From contig JAJYBB010000004.1 in NCBI GenBank assembly GCA_021779195.1, forward strand, positions 62,001 to 126,000: a stretch of DNA of 64,000 nt, written 5' to 3'. The position numbers were made by a program, and so were the translations under genes. The notes under the pieces were generated by a model. That model had not been told where the DNA came from. It worked only from the letters and a program-made list of their open reading frames with translations, and made no database searches. Source of the stretch: Bacteroidota bacterium (GTDB lineage Bacteria > Bacteroidota > Bacteroidia > Bacteroidales > Paludibacteraceae). Of the stretch, positions 54,661 through 64,000 are shown piece after piece; positions within the stretch are counted from its first letter, which is position 1, and each line of letters begins with the position of its first letter.

Positions 54661-55755
54661 TTAGATATCTTCATTTTCAATTATTAGATCGTCGGTAGAA
54701 TTTCTTTTGGTTCGCGAAAAAGATTTGGTAATCCAGCGCGGGATAACAAGCAAACCAATTAACAAATACATATAATAACTTATGACCCTCCAAACCAACG
54801 TTACCAACAAGATAATACTATTTGAAGAAAAAATATCGTTATAATATTCTTTAAAAGCATATTCAGCAACACCGCTTCCGCCTGGAGTTGGACTTACAAC
54901 CATGAAAACCCAGAGAATTAACTGACGGGCAAATACAACCAAATGGTCGATGTGAGTAGGATTAAAAGCCATAAAGACCGCATTTACAACTAAAAACCGA
55001 GCAGCCCAAGTTATTAAAGTCATACCAAAAGCTTTAAACCAAAAATAAAATGGTCGATTCCCAATATCATTTGATGTTTGTACCAAATTGAAAGTCAATA
55101 ATTCTACTTTTGGTTTCCAGCGCCTCAATAATGGCACTTTGAAAAGGGTCAATAAAATATGTCGAATCCAGTTGGGACGTCTAAAAATAGCAATATACAT
55201 GATTGTCGTCCAAACTAAACGGGTAATATAAATAGTAGTGAAAACCACAGCAAAAGTAGAAACAATTACAGAAGAAGAATTAAAAAGTTCGGACAGCGGG
55301 ATAAATAAAAAAACTAAGGGACAAACTACTAAAAAGAAAAGCTCATCTAAAAATAAGTTTACGAACATAATGGTTGTGCTTCTGCCAGCATTAATTCCTT
55401 CCTTAATTAAAAAAATTACCACTAAACTCGAACCACCAACGACAGTAGGCGTTACTGCCGATGTAAACTCACTCAACACATTAATATGAAAGGCTTGGCG
55501 CCACGAAAGATCTTTATCGGTCAAATACCTGAAACGCCACATCATCCCTAAATCACGAGTAAACATCAACAAAAATGCAAGCACAATAAACAATGCACTG
55601 TAAATAGTGAAATGAAATGAAAGAAAAACAGCAGGGTCAAACTCATCAAGAAATAACCAGCCGATTACAACTAATCCAAGTAAAACAGGAATCAAAACCT
55701 GATACGTTTTGTAGGGTTTCTGAGTGTTTATTAATTCATTATTTATTTGTGCCAT
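54661..55755 (-). CDS. UPF0104 / LPG-synthase-like flippase-domain membrane protein
   Basis: This 364-residue membrane protein has about eight helices. Typical family segments are YLTDKDLSWRQAFHINVLSEFTSAVTPTVVGGSSLVVIFLIKEGI, with the conserved T-x-x-x-G-G, and VVSPTPGGSGVAEYAFKEYY. This is the integral-membrane domain found in MprF and related proteins, proposed to move lipids across the inner membrane. Its start overlaps the end of the GT4 gene by 13 bases, so the two likely work together, for example in making and translocating a glycolipid. Confidence 0.87.
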   Translation of the reverse strand: MAQINNELINTQKPYKTYQVLIPVLLGLVVIGWLFLDEFDPAVFLSFHFTIYSALFIVLAFLLMFTRDLGMMWRFRYLTDKDLSWRQAFHINVLSEFTSAVTPTVVGGSSLVVIFLIKEGINAGRSTTIMFVNLFLDELFFLVVCPLVFLFIPLSELFNSSSVIVSTFAVVFTTIYITRLVWTTIMYIAIFRRPNWIRHILLTLFKVPLLRRWKPKVELLTFNLVQTSNDIGNRPFYFWFKAFGMTLITWAARFLVVNAVFMAFNPTHIDHLVVFARQLILWVFMVVSPTPGGSGVAEYAFKEYYNDIFSSNSIILLVTLVWRVISYYMYLLIGLLVIPRWITKSFSRTKRNSTDDLIIENEDI

Positions 55756-56924
55756 TTTCGTTGGATTAAGTTTTTATATCTATCAAGCACTTCTTCGGTA
55801 ACATTTTCCCACGAACGCGCTATCGTTTTTGATGCTTGCACACCAGCATTTTTAACGATTTCCGGTTGAGACATCAATTCTCTTAATTTTGTGGCAAACG
55901 AATCGACTGAATTTTCGGTAAGAAAACCGTTGAAATTATCCGTAACAATATCAGCAGCTGATGATCCTCGAACCAAAACCGATGGGGTATACAAAGCTCC
56001 TGCTTCACGAACAACCAAAGGAGCATTGTCATAAATTGATGGGAAAAGGAATAAATCGGCAGCGGCAAAATACTGTTTTAATTCGTTTCGGTCGGTAATC
56101 AGTCCATCGAATCTGACTTTTTCATTCAAATCTAATTTATCGACTAATTGCATTAAATCACTTTGTGCATAACCGATTCCTACGAAAAACATTTTGAATG
56201 GCAAATCGCGAATCATTGCGAGCGATTCAACAATCAGACGCGTATTTTTCTCCCAAATATGTTGCCCAACAAAAAGTAAAAACATTTCATGATCAGCAAC
56301 GTTAAACTTTTCGCGTGCAGTTCTTTGCATAGGCTCAATCGGTTCATCTGTCGAAAAATCATTTCCATTATCTACGACTATTAATTTCCCTTTATAGCCA
56401 TATTCCCGAATAGTTTCTTCGACTGAGGCCTGCGGAATCCAAACTTCATCCGCTTTATCAAAAAACGGCATAATTTGCTTTAGCATTTGTTTGGCAATCA
56501 ACTTATTTTGAACAGCACGTTGAAAATCATCTCGATATTTAGAGTGAAAAGTAGCTACCAATGGAATTTTCCTTTTTTTGGCAATTTGCAATGCCAACCG
56601 ACCAGAACTGAAGGGAGAATGCGCATGCACCAAACCAAACGGAGTTTGATTCAGTTCTGTTTTTAAAGCTAAATCAATATCGGGTAATCCTAATCTATAA
56701 GGCTTCCTCCCTAAGAGTGGCAACGAAGTATAACGGTATACAGGAAATGGTTCGTTTTCAGAATAGTTTGGTGCTTTCGGTGTAACCACACATACTGGTA
56801 TATTTTTTTTGTGCAGCCAATAAGCATAATTCTGCGTAGTCAGAGCAACACCATCCATTATTGGTGGAAAACTTTCATTAAAAATACCAATCGTATTCAA
56901 GAATAATTCTTGTATATTTCCCAT
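55743..56924 (-). CDS. Glycosyltransferase family 4 (probable lipid-linked mannosyl/glucosyltransferase)
   Basis: This 393-residue GT-B enzyme has the N-terminal TIGIFNESFPPIMDGVALTTQNYAYWLHKK, HAHSPFSSGRLALQIAKKRKIPLVATFHSKY, and a donor domain FLLFVGQHIWEKNTRLI with PSIYDNAPLVVREAGALYTPSVL. The donor motif keeps the second Glu (REAGA), but the usual first Glu is within YDNAP and not obvious. Overlap with the UPF0104 gene suggests joint glycolipid synthesis. A possible -7 element (CAAAAATA on plus) lies at 57035-57042. Confidence 0.85.
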   Translation of the reverse strand: MGNIQELFLNTIGIFNESFPPIMDGVALTTQNYAYWLHKKNIPVCVVTPKAPNYSENEPFPVYRYTSLPLLGRKPYRLGLPDIDLALKTELNQTPFGLVHAHSPFSSGRLALQIAKKRKIPLVATFHSKYRDDFQRAVQNKLIAKQMLKQIMPFFDKADEVWIPQASVEETIREYGYKGKLIVVDNGNDFSTDEPIEPMQRTAREKFNVADHEMFLLFVGQHIWEKNTRLIVESLAMIRDLPFKMFFVGIGYAQSDLMQLVDKLDLNEKVRFDGLITDRNELKQYFAAADLFLFPSIYDNAPLVVREAGALYTPSVLVRGSSAADIVTDNFNGFLTENSVDSFATKLRELMSQPEIVKNAGVQASKTIARSWENVTEEVLDRYKNLIQRKWHK

Positions 56925-57206
56925 GTAGCTAAAGATTTGATTTTGGTGAATTATTTGATGAATAAACCTTCATTTATACTATTTGATCAATTACGATAAA
57001 CCAAGAAAATATTCAAACTGCTATAATTTCGCTTCAAAAATACAATTTTCGTTTGAATTAAAAAATTCATTTAACAAAACCGACGTTTTTTCTATATCTT
57101 TTTGAAAAACAAGTTCATATTAAAAATTATTGATATATGTTGAAAATTAATCATTCTTCCGTTTATCTTCATTCAAAGCCATACAAAAGAAAGAAGATAT
57201 TGAAAG

Positions 57207-57237
57207 ATTGCAAACGAAAAATAAATGCTTAACTTTG
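57207..57237 (+). promoter_or_regulatory. Possible promoter overlapping the TonB-receptor start
   Basis: ATTG (57207-57210) is followed after 19 bases by TAACTTTG (57230-57237), a good Bacteroidota match. It overlaps the TTG start of the predicted receptor frame; if used, translation would begin at the ATG at 57259. Confidence 0.35.
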
Positions 57238-59364
57238 TCATTCATTTCAATCATAATACTTATGGGTTCCATATTATTTCCTTTACTGGTAGGTTCAGTA
57301 CTATGCAACAACACATTTACTCGTAATTTACAGCACGATTCGATTACAACGAAAGAGATTAAAGAAATAACCGTGGTGGGCGATATGGTCAAAAATTTGT
57401 CATTTCCATTGGTTGTGGTCAATTCAAAACAATTGCAAGCATCTTCTTTCTTCACACCTTCGGATGCTTTACAGCGCGAACCTGGAATTTCACTTTCGCG
57501 GGATGGAATATGGTCAACTTCTATTAACGTGAGAGGATTTTCAGAGCAACGCATTTTGGAAATGGTGGATGGCGACCGGATTCAGACTGCGACCGAACAT
57601 TCCGGACCAATGTCGACAATAGATATGAATACTATTGATAAAATTGAAGTGATTAAAGGTGCGGGGTCGGTTTTGTATGGAACCGGAGCCATGGGAGGGG
57701 TTGTGAATTTTGTAACTAAAACTCCGTCGTACAGTGAATTTTTTCAAACGAAAGGAATTGTTGGTACTGAATTTAATACCGTAAATAATTTGTGGGCTAA
57801 TTTCGCCAATGTTCAATTTACAACCAATCAGTGGTATATCGGTTTAAATGGAAGTTTCCGAACTGCACAGAATACAATGACTCCCGGTGGAATTTTGCCA
57901 AATAGTCAGTTTCACGATGCATCTTGGGGTGTGAAAGCAGGGATCATGTATTCACCCAATCACGAATTTATAGCCAATTATCAGCATTTCGAAGGTTGGG
58001 ATATCGGAATTCCCGGTGGACGTACTTTTCCGGCAAGTGCTTTCGTGCGTTATACAGGCATTGCCCGAAATCAGTTAGATGGTGAATATATTATTTCAAA
58101 TATCAGCGAAATTTTAAACCAAATCAATATTAAAGCATATACTCAAAATATCAGTCGTGATGTGGAGTTAACTCATTTAGCTAATCCAATAACTCATTTA
58201 ATTGATCCCTCATTAACGTTGTTACCAAAAAGTTTAAATAAAACTTCCGGTACAAAAATAACAACTGACTGGAATTTTGAGAACAAACAACACCTAATTT
58301 TAGGAGCTGAAGGTTGGTTACGGGATGCACAAACGATTCGATTAACAGAAAAAAATAGTGCAGATACATTACTTACTGTTACCGGTGATTTACCTACCCC
58401 GAATGCAAAAATGTATGATGCAGGTATTTTTGGGCTTTATTCATACAAAATTATTCCTCAAAAACTAACTTTAAATGCTGGTTTACGTCTTGATTATATT
58501 CAAATTGCAAATGATACAGCATGGTTTCCACTTTTTAAATATACACAAAAAGGTTCTGTTATAACTTATTTGAAAAATTTGGTCAGTACACCGATGTACA
58601 TTGCTTCCGTTCATGAAAATTTGAATTATTCAGCTCACGTGGATTTGGCTTATAATATTAGTGAATCACAATCTTTAGCATTTTCAGTTTCAAATTCGTA
58701 CCGCTCACCTTCCATCGAAGAACTTTTTAAAAATATAAATCTGGGTGCAAGTATTCATCTTGGAAATCCTGATTTAAAACCAGAACAGGGAATATTCACA
58801 AATTTGAATCATACTTTTGTGGAATCAAATTTCAATTTGAAAACAGATGTATTTTTCAATTATCTGACAAATTTGATTCAGGAAGTTCAAAATACAACAA
58901 TTCCAAACACTTTTGTTAATCAAAATATTAGTAAAGCATTATTTGTCGGTGCCGAAATTGAGGGGAAATGGTGGATAAACAATCATTTTATGTTGCTTGC
59001 AAACGCATCATACACGCATACACGCGACATTGTAGCCAATATGCCCTTGCCTCAGATTCCACCGTTACACGGGTTTGCATGTATCAATTATGACAACAAG
59101 CAAGTTGGTGGTTCATTTTCAACCTTATGGGCTGCCACTCAAAATGAAATCGCTACCGGAGAAACATCAACCGCTGGTCATTTAATTTTCAATATTGATG
59201 CTCATAGTGCTGACATTTATCTGAATAAAAGTAAGTTAAAGTTATTTGCCGGAGTGGAAAACATACTAAATACAGCTTATTTTGATCATCTTTCGTCGAC
59301 AAGAGGAGTCGTAAAGTTGGAACCAGGAAGAAATATTTATCTAAAAATTAAATACGGCTGGTAA
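57208..59364 (+). CDS. TonB-dependent outer-membrane receptor
   Basis: This 718-residue protein is read from a TTG at 57208 giving a signal peptide with a basic start (MQTKNKCLTLSFISIIILMG). A TonB box-like KEITVVG precedes the plug domain (SDALQREPGISLSRDGIWSTSINVRGFSEQRI, then IEVIKGAGSVLYGTGAMGGVVNFVTK). The remainder is a 22-strand-type barrel ending in an aromatic-rich strand (NIYLKIKYGW). No SusC-type carboxypeptidase-like N-domain is present, so siderophore, haem, cobalamin or metal uptake is likelier than glycan uptake. There is no in-frame ATG before the TTG; the next is 57259. Confidence 0.9.
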   Translation: MQTKNKCLTLSFISIIILMGSILFPLLVGSVLCNNTFTRNLQHDSITTKEIKEITVVGDMVKNLSFPLVVVNSKQLQASSFFTPSDALQREPGISLSRDGIWSTSINVRGFSEQRILEMVDGDRIQTATEHSGPMSTIDMNTIDKIEVIKGAGSVLYGTGAMGGVVNFVTKTPSYSEFFQTKGIVGTEFNTVNNLWANFANVQFTTNQWYIGLNGSFRTAQNTMTPGGILPNSQFHDASWGVKAGIMYSPNHEFIANYQHFEGWDIGIPGGRTFPASAFVRYTGIARNQLDGEYIISNISEILNQINIKAYTQNISRDVELTHLANPITHLIDPSLTLLPKSLNKTSGTKITTDWNFENKQHLILGAEGWLRDAQTIRLTEKNSADTLLTVTGDLPTPNAKMYDAGIFGLYSYKIIPQKLTLNAGLRLDYIQIANDTAWFPLFKYTQKGSVITYLKNLVSTPMYIASVHENLNYSAHVDLAYNISESQSLAFSVSNSYRSPSIEELFKNINLGASIHLGNPDLKPEQGIFTNLNHTFVESNFNLKTDVFFNYLTNLIQEVQNTTIPNTFVNQNISKALFVGAEIEGKWWINNHFMLLANASYTHTRDIVANMPLPQIPPLHGFACINYDNKQVGGSFSTLWAATQNEIATGETSTAGHLIFNIDAHSADIYLNKSKLKLFAGVENILNTAYFDHLSSTRGVVKLEPGRNIYLKIKYGW

Positions 59365-59379
59365 AAAAAAATAACAATT

Positions 59380-61299
59380 ATGAATAACGGATTTGTACGT
59401 GTTGCAGCCGCAATCCCTGACCTTCGGGTAGCTGATTGCCGATATAATGTTTCCTGTATAAGTAATTTAGTTCATCAAGCTGATTCTGAAAAAGTGCAGG
59501 TGGTTTGTTTCCCTGAATTAAGTATAACGGCATACACCTGTGCAGACTTGTTTCTGCAACAGCAATTACTGAATGATGCCCTTCTGGGTCTCTCCGACTT
59601 ACAAATGCTTTCATTTACTGTGCCAGTGGCAATTGTAGTTGGATTGCCTTTACGAATTAAACATCAATTATTCAACGTGGCAGTAGTACTACAAGGAGGT
59701 CATGTGCTTGGTGTTGTTCCAAAAACACATCTCCCCAATCAAAATGAATATTACGAAAAACGTTGGTTTGCATCGGCTAATGATACAGATGTGTCGGAAA
59801 TTGAAATCAACAAAGAATTAGTACCATTTGGAACAAATCTGATCTTTTCAGACGGTAAATTTTCATTTGGAATAGAAATTTGTGAAGATTTATGGGTGCC
59901 CATTCCTCCCAGTACGCAACATTGTTTACATGGCGCTGAAATCGTTTTTAACCTTTCAGCAAGTAACGAATTAATTGGCAAAAACAATTACAGATGTCAA
60001 CTCGTTGAACAGCAGTCAGCCCGATGCAACGCCGCTTATGTATATGCTTCTGCAGGATCAGGAGAATCGACCACCGATATGGTTTTTTCCGGCGATGGAT
60101 TAATCGCTGAGAATGGTAAAATAATTGCAACTTCAGAACGTTTTAGTTTTGAATCTCAATTAATTATAAGTGATGTCGATGTCGAACGCTTAGTTTCAGA
60201 ACGAATTCGGAATAATAATTTCCATCGCGATTGTTCTGAACGTGTATATCGTATTGTTTCGTTGGAACAAGCGCATTACAGACATTTTGAACTGAAACGT
60301 ATCATCGACCGCCATCCTTTTGTTCCACCTGTTTCAAACCGCGATGAAAGTTGTTTTGAAATTTTTTCCATTCAGGTAGGAGGTTTGGCCAAACGCTGGA
60401 AACATACCGCTGCAGAAACCATTGTACTTGGAATTTCAGGCGGATTAGATTCTACGTTAGCGTTAATGGTATGTGTAAAAGCAGCCGATAAATTGGGCTT
60501 TGATCGCAAACGAATAATCGGTATAACTATGCCTGGTTTTGGAACTACCGACAGAACATATCAAAATGCATTGAATTTAATGAAATCATTGGGTATTACT
60601 CTGAAAGAAATATCTATTAAACATGCATGCATTCAACATTTTAAAGATATAAATCACGATCCTGAAAAACACGACATAACTTTTGAAAACACGCAAGCTC
60701 GTGAACGAACACAAATTTTAATGGATATGGCCAATCAGCACAACGGTTTAGTGGTTGGAACAGGCGATTTGTCGGAATTAGCGTTGGGTTGGGCTACTTA
60801 CAATGGCGATCAAATGTCAATGTACGGAGTGAACAGTGGTATACCTAAAACATTGGTACGTTGGCTGGTAGATTGGTCTGCGAATCAAGTAGATAATAAT
60901 TCAACAGCCTTTCTTCGTGATATTATTAACACACCTGTTAGTCCTGAATTATTACCTGCCGATGAATATGGTAACATCGCTCAAAAAACAGAAGATGTAA
61001 TTGGACCCTACGAACTACATGATTTCTTTTTGTATTATTTCGTGCGTTTCGGTTTTAGTAAAGCTAAAATTTTGTTTTTAGCCAAACAGGCTTTTCAAGG
61101 TTATTACGACGAAAAAAGCATTGAAAAATGGTTAGATATTTTCTTGAAGCGTTTTTTTTCACAACAATTTAAGCGTTCTTGTATGCCCGACGGTCCGAAA
61201 GTGGGATCTATAAATTTATCACCTCGCGGTGACTGGCGAATGCCAAGCGATGCAGTATCTTTTTATAACTTACCTAAGGCGGATAAAGAATTTAAATAA
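59380..61299 (+). CDS. nadE: Glutamine-dependent NAD+ synthetase
   Basis: This 639-residue two-domain enzyme amidates nicotinic-acid adenine dinucleotide to NAD using glutamine. The N-terminal nitrilase-like glutaminase (about 1-280) has the Glu-Lys-Cys triad in VCFPELSITAYT, VVPKTHLPNQNEYYEK and FGIEICEDLWVPIP. The C-terminal synthetase has the PP-loop VLGISGGLDSTLALMV, ERTQILMDMANQ and VVGTGDLSELALGWATYNGD. The length agrees with the fused type. It follows the TonB receptor by 15 bases. Confidence 0.97.
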   Translation: MNNGFVRVAAAIPDLRVADCRYNVSCISNLVHQADSEKVQVVCFPELSITAYTCADLFLQQQLLNDALLGLSDLQMLSFTVPVAIVVGLPLRIKHQLFNVAVVLQGGHVLGVVPKTHLPNQNEYYEKRWFASANDTDVSEIEINKELVPFGTNLIFSDGKFSFGIEICEDLWVPIPPSTQHCLHGAEIVFNLSASNELIGKNNYRCQLVEQQSARCNAAYVYASAGSGESTTDMVFSGDGLIAENGKIIATSERFSFESQLIISDVDVERLVSERIRNNNFHRDCSERVYRIVSLEQAHYRHFELKRIIDRHPFVPPVSNRDESCFEIFSIQVGGLAKRWKHTAAETIVLGISGGLDSTLALMVCVKAADKLGFDRKRIIGITMPGFGTTDRTYQNALNLMKSLGITLKEISIKHACIQHFKDINHDPEKHDITFENTQARERTQILMDMANQHNGLVVGTGDLSELALGWATYNGDQMSMYGVNSGIPKTLVRWLVDWSANQVDNNSTAFLRDIINTPVSPELLPADEYGNIAQKTEDVIGPYELHDFFLYYFVRFGFSKAKILFLAKQAFQGYYDEKSIEKWLDIFLKRFFSQQFKRSCMPDGPKVGSINLSPRGDWRMPSDAVSFYNLPKADKEFK

Positions 61300-61309
61300 A
61301 ATCTAATTT

Positions 61310-62380
61310 ATGTTCGAACAAATGATTTATGGTAATTCATTTCGCAGCTGGCTTATATCGATTGCGATAATTTTGAGTGCTTTTTTACTAAATCGCATTT
61401 TTGTTTGGGTAAACAAAAATTTAATTCACAAAATCACTTCAAAAACAAAAAACAGGTTAGACGATATTCTGTTCAAAATGCTCGAATCTCCAGTTTTACT
61501 CGGGATTGCCTTGGCTGCGATCTGGTTTGCAGCTGAACGATTGAATTTAAATTCCGGTATAGAAAATTTTGTTCGAAAATCTTATCGATTCCTTATTGTT
61601 ATAAATATCACCTGGTTTGTTGTCCGATTCGTGAATGCACTTATAGAAGAGTATGTTCAACCAATGGCTAATGACCCTGATAATAAAAAGATTGACAGTA
61701 ATTTTCTTCCCATAATTCGTCGAACATTATTGGGCTTTATATGGATTCTGGGGTTCGTCATGGCATTGAATAATGTGGGAGTCAATGTGGGAACACTGCT
61801 TGCCAGTTTGGGTATTGGAGGATTGGCTTTTGCACTGGCTGCACAAGATACACTGAAAAACATTTTTGGTGGAATTACCATTTTTTCCGATCATCCATTT
61901 CGAATTGGCGATCGTATTATTGTAAACGGTTATGATGGATTTGTTGAAGATATCGGCATTAGAAGCACACGGATTCGTACACTGGAGCGAAAATTAGTAA
62001 CTATTCCGAATTATAAAATTGTTGATGCGTTTGTCGAAAACGTTTCGGCTGAACCTATGCGGCGCGTATTGTTGAAAATCGGATTGACTTATGATACCAC
62101 TTCAAAACAAATGACTGCTGCCATGGCACTTTTGAAAAATATGCCTTCAAAAATACATGGCATTGCTCCCACCGAAGTGAATGTTTATTTCTCCGATTTT
62201 GGCGATTTTTCATTGGGTATTTCCTTTATATATTTTATTCAAAAGGAAGCTGATATTGCATCTACAATTTCGGCTGTAAATCTTGAAATTTTGCAATCAT
62301 TCAATGAATCAGGACTTCAATTTGCTTTTCCCACGCAAACTATTTATTTTGAAAAAAATGCAGAGAATATTTCTAATTAA
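61310..62380 (+). CDS. MscS-family mechanosensitive ion channel
   Basis: This 356-residue protein has four or five membrane helices in the first 180 residues. The pore-lining TM3 reads VGTLLASLGIGGLAFALAAQDTLKNIFGGITIF with the GxGxxxxAxxA pattern. It is followed by the MscS beta-domain (RIGDRIIVNGYDGFVEDIGIRSTRIRTLERKLVTIPN). It releases solutes on hypo-osmotic shock. It lies ten bases after nadE, so may share its transcript, and ends convergently with recN, 16 bases apart. Confidence 0.93.
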   Translation: MFEQMIYGNSFRSWLISIAIILSAFLLNRIFVWVNKNLIHKITSKTKNRLDDILFKMLESPVLLGIALAAIWFAAERLNLNSGIENFVRKSYRFLIVINITWFVVRFVNALIEEYVQPMANDPDNKKIDSNFLPIIRRTLLGFIWILGFVMALNNVGVNVGTLLASLGIGGLAFALAAQDTLKNIFGGITIFSDHPFRIGDRIIVNGYDGFVEDIGIRSTRIRTLERKLVTIPNYKIVDAFVENVSAEPMRRVLLKIGLTYDTTSKQMTAAMALLKNMPSKIHGIAPTEVNVYFSDFGDFSLGISFIYFIQKEADIASTISAVNLEILQSFNESGLQFAFPTQTIYFEKNAENISN

Positions 62381-62396
62381 GAAAATCTGCTTCATC

Positions 62397-64000
62397 TCAA
62401 TTTTGCAACAATTCATCGGCATTTTTCAAAGCAGCATCGCTAACAACTTTTCCACTAAGCATTTGAGCAATTTCAGCCACACGTTCATCTTTATTCAATC
62501 GTTTAATTTGTGTTTCAGTCTGCCTGCCGCTTTCATCTTTAAATACTCGGAAATGTTGGTTTCCACGGGCTGCAATTTGAGGTAAATGTGTGATTACAAT
62601 CACCTGCATATCAGAACTCATATCCTTCATAATTTCGCCCATTCGATGAGCAATTTCACCTGATACACCGGTATCAATTTCATCAAAAATAATGGTTGGT
62701 AAGTCAGATTGATGTGCCAATAACGATTTAATAGTCAACATTAATCGTGAAACCTCACCTCCTGAAGCAATTTCACTAACCGGTTGTACTTGACGGTTTT
62801 TATTTGCTGAAAATAAAAACTGAACTTCGTCTTGACCTTCTTCGGTAAAATCTTTCAAAACCCCAAATGAAACTTCAAATTGAATATACGGCATTCCTAA
62901 TTGAGAAAGTTGTTGAACTAAAAAATTTTCAATCGGTTTAGCCACATTCATTCTACTCAATGAAAGCGCATCCGAAATATTTCTTAACTCATTGAAATGC
63001 AATTCAATTGATTTGGTTAACGCAACAATCTCTTCATCGAAAGAATCAAGCTGTTGCAATTGTTGTGCATAGGATTCGCGCAATTCAATCAGTTCCGAAA
63101 CGCGTTTTACTTTGTATTTTTTTAGCAAATTATAAATTTCACTCAATCGGGTTTCAATGTTCTCCAATCGGGTCGGATCAAATTCTAACCGTTCGTCAAA
63201 AGAAGTGATTTCACCTGAAATATCTTTCAATTCAACAAATGCTGATTCCAATCTATCAACCCATTGATTATGTGAAGATAAATAAACTTTCACTTTTTGT
63301 ATCGAACCTATGCATTCTTTGAGAAGTGGAAGTATCATTTGTTCGTTATCGAGAAGTGAACTGCATTTAAATAATTCGGTTTTAATTTCTTCCACATGGC
63401 TCAATGCTTCCTGCTCTGTTTCCAATTCTTCCAATTCGTTGTTCACGAGCCGGGCATCATTCAATTGATTGAATTGAAAATGAATATAATCAGCATCTGC
63501 ACGTTGTTTATCAGCACGATGCTGTACCTTCTCCAACTCACTTTGAAGGGTTCGCCATTGTCTGTATGAAGCTTGATAATCCTGTAACAACCCGTTGTTC
63601 TGAGCCACAATATCGACTACCTTAAGTTGGAAATTCTGGGTGGATAACAAAAGATTTTCATGTTGCGAATGAATGTCAATCAGCCGGAAACTTAAATCAC
63701 GAATCAAATTTAAACTTACAGGTGTGTCGTTAATAAATGAACGCGATTTACCCGAAGTCGTTATTTCGCGACGAATTAAACAAAGGTTACCATCCTGATC
63801 TATATCGTTTTGAGTAAAAAAAATTGATAAATGTTTATATTTTGAAATATCAAATGTGGCTTCAATCACACATTTTTCGGTATTAATTTGTAGAAATTTT
63901 GAATCGGCACGTTGACCTAAAATTAATGACAATGCTCCTAAAATAATTGATTTGCCTGCTCCGGTTTCACCGGTAATTACGGTTAAACCAGGTTCAAAAT
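62397..64000 (-). CDS. recN: DNA repair protein RecN (N-terminus outside window)
   Basis: The frame runs to the window edge, showing about 534 residues of an SMC-like ATPase. The Walker A region is at the right edge (TVITGETGAGKSIILGALSL, complement of about 63980-63917). The signature and Walker B are in SEIASGGEVSRLMLTIKSLLAH and TIIFDEIDTGVSGEIAHRM, followed by HLPQIAARGNQHFRVFK. A long coiled coil spans about residues 130-360. RecN acts in double-strand break repair. Only the first 20 or so residues appear to be missing. Confidence 0.96.
   Translation of the reverse strand, partial: FEPGLTVITGETGAGKSIILGALSLILGQRADSKFLQINTEKCVIEATFDISKYKHLSIFFTQNDIDQDGNLCLIRREITTSGKSRSFINDTPVSLNLIRDLSFRLIDIHSQHENLLLSTQNFQLKVVDIVAQNNGLLQDYQASYRQWRTLQSELEKVQHRADKQRADADYIHFQFNQLNDARLVNNELEELETEQEALSHVEEIKTELFKCSSLLDNEQMILPLLKECIGSIQKVKVYLSSHNQWVDRLESAFVELKDISGEITSFDERLEFDPTRLENIETRLSEIYNLLKKYKVKRVSELIELRESYAQQLQQLDSFDEEIVALTKSIELHFNELRNISDALSLSRMNVAKPIENFLVQQLSQLGMPYIQFEVSFGVLKDFTEEGQDEVQFLFSANKNRQVQPVSEIASGGEVSRLMLTIKSLLAHQSDLPTIIFDEIDTGVSGEIAHRMGEIMKDMSSDMQVIVITHLPQIAARGNQHFRVFKDESGRQTETQIKRLNKDERVAEIAQMLSGKVVSDAALKNADELLQN

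Noticed and set aside
57147-57554. 135-residue minus-strand ORF opposite the TonB receptor start
   Set aside because: Composition is unlike a real protein, it has no recognisable family, and it lies wholly or mostly antisense to a well-supported gene.
1-64000. tRNA, CRISPR array, insertion sequence, prophage or toxin-antitoxin genes
   Set aside because: Gene-free stretches are few and short, and none shows a cloverleaf, regular spacers, transposase or integrase motifs.

Overview
The window is AT-rich DNA with a Bacteroidota signature and is most likely from the order Bacteroidales (a Paludibacter/Dysgonomonas/Bacteroides-type anaerobe). The grounds are several families typical of that phylum: a BT_3928-type DoxX protein, DUF4834, tandem DUF1599, C69 dipeptidase, a FucP/GluP-like sugar permease with a ROK kinase, and a GH133-GT4-GH57 alpha-glucan trio. 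Many intergenic regions also carry the Bacteroidota promoter element TAnnTTTG, and start codons lack Shine-Dalgarno sequences. Genus level is a guess. No tRNA, rRNA, CRISPR array, insertion sequence or phage gene was seen.

Layout. 1-1474: the start of an alpha/beta hydrolase gene, an SdpI-like membrane protein and an SdpR-like ArsR regulator in one operon. 1705-8735: a POT peptide transporter, a BASS transporter, an acyltransferase, and a minus-strand run of envelope genes (small membrane protein, DUF3108, Wzz-like, rhomboid). 9116-13708: the alpha-glucan operon. 14145-24741: housekeeping genes (bifunctional hisB, a phosphatase-fold protein that has lost its catalytic residues, a MalY/PatB aminotransferase, ung, tsaC-like, tpiA, a DoxX/thioredoxin fusion, DUF1599, rlpA, gltX).

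24769-36097 is a surface-polysaccharide locus made of two convergent operons. The plus-strand operon holds glycosyltransferases, a WecB-like epimerase and two tandemly duplicated methyltransferases. The minus-strand operon runs from two NDP-sugar dehydratases/epimerases through a sugar nucleotidyltransferase and an asparagine-synthase-like amidotransferase to a Wzx-type flippase. 36299-43579 is an RND efflux system (permease, short adaptor, TolC) downstream of its probable two-component regulator. 43723-64000 carries marC, smpB, a sugar kinase and permease operon, a DPP-IV-type peptidase, patatin, metF, DUF4834, an NAD(P)-binding protein, a C69 dipeptidase, a GT4/UPF0104 pair, a TonB-dependent receptor, glutamine-dependent nadE, an MscS channel and the 5'-truncated recN.

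No wholly new defence or mobile system was recognised. The most interesting signals are enzyme folds lacking expected catalytic residues (the phosphatase at 15323, GH57 at 12416, the asparagine-synthase-like protein at 31746), a probable SdpR operator at 1508-1525, a near-perfect 30-bp palindrome at 1558-1587, an RND adaptor without its helical hairpin, and a promoter overlapping a terminator upstream of smpB.
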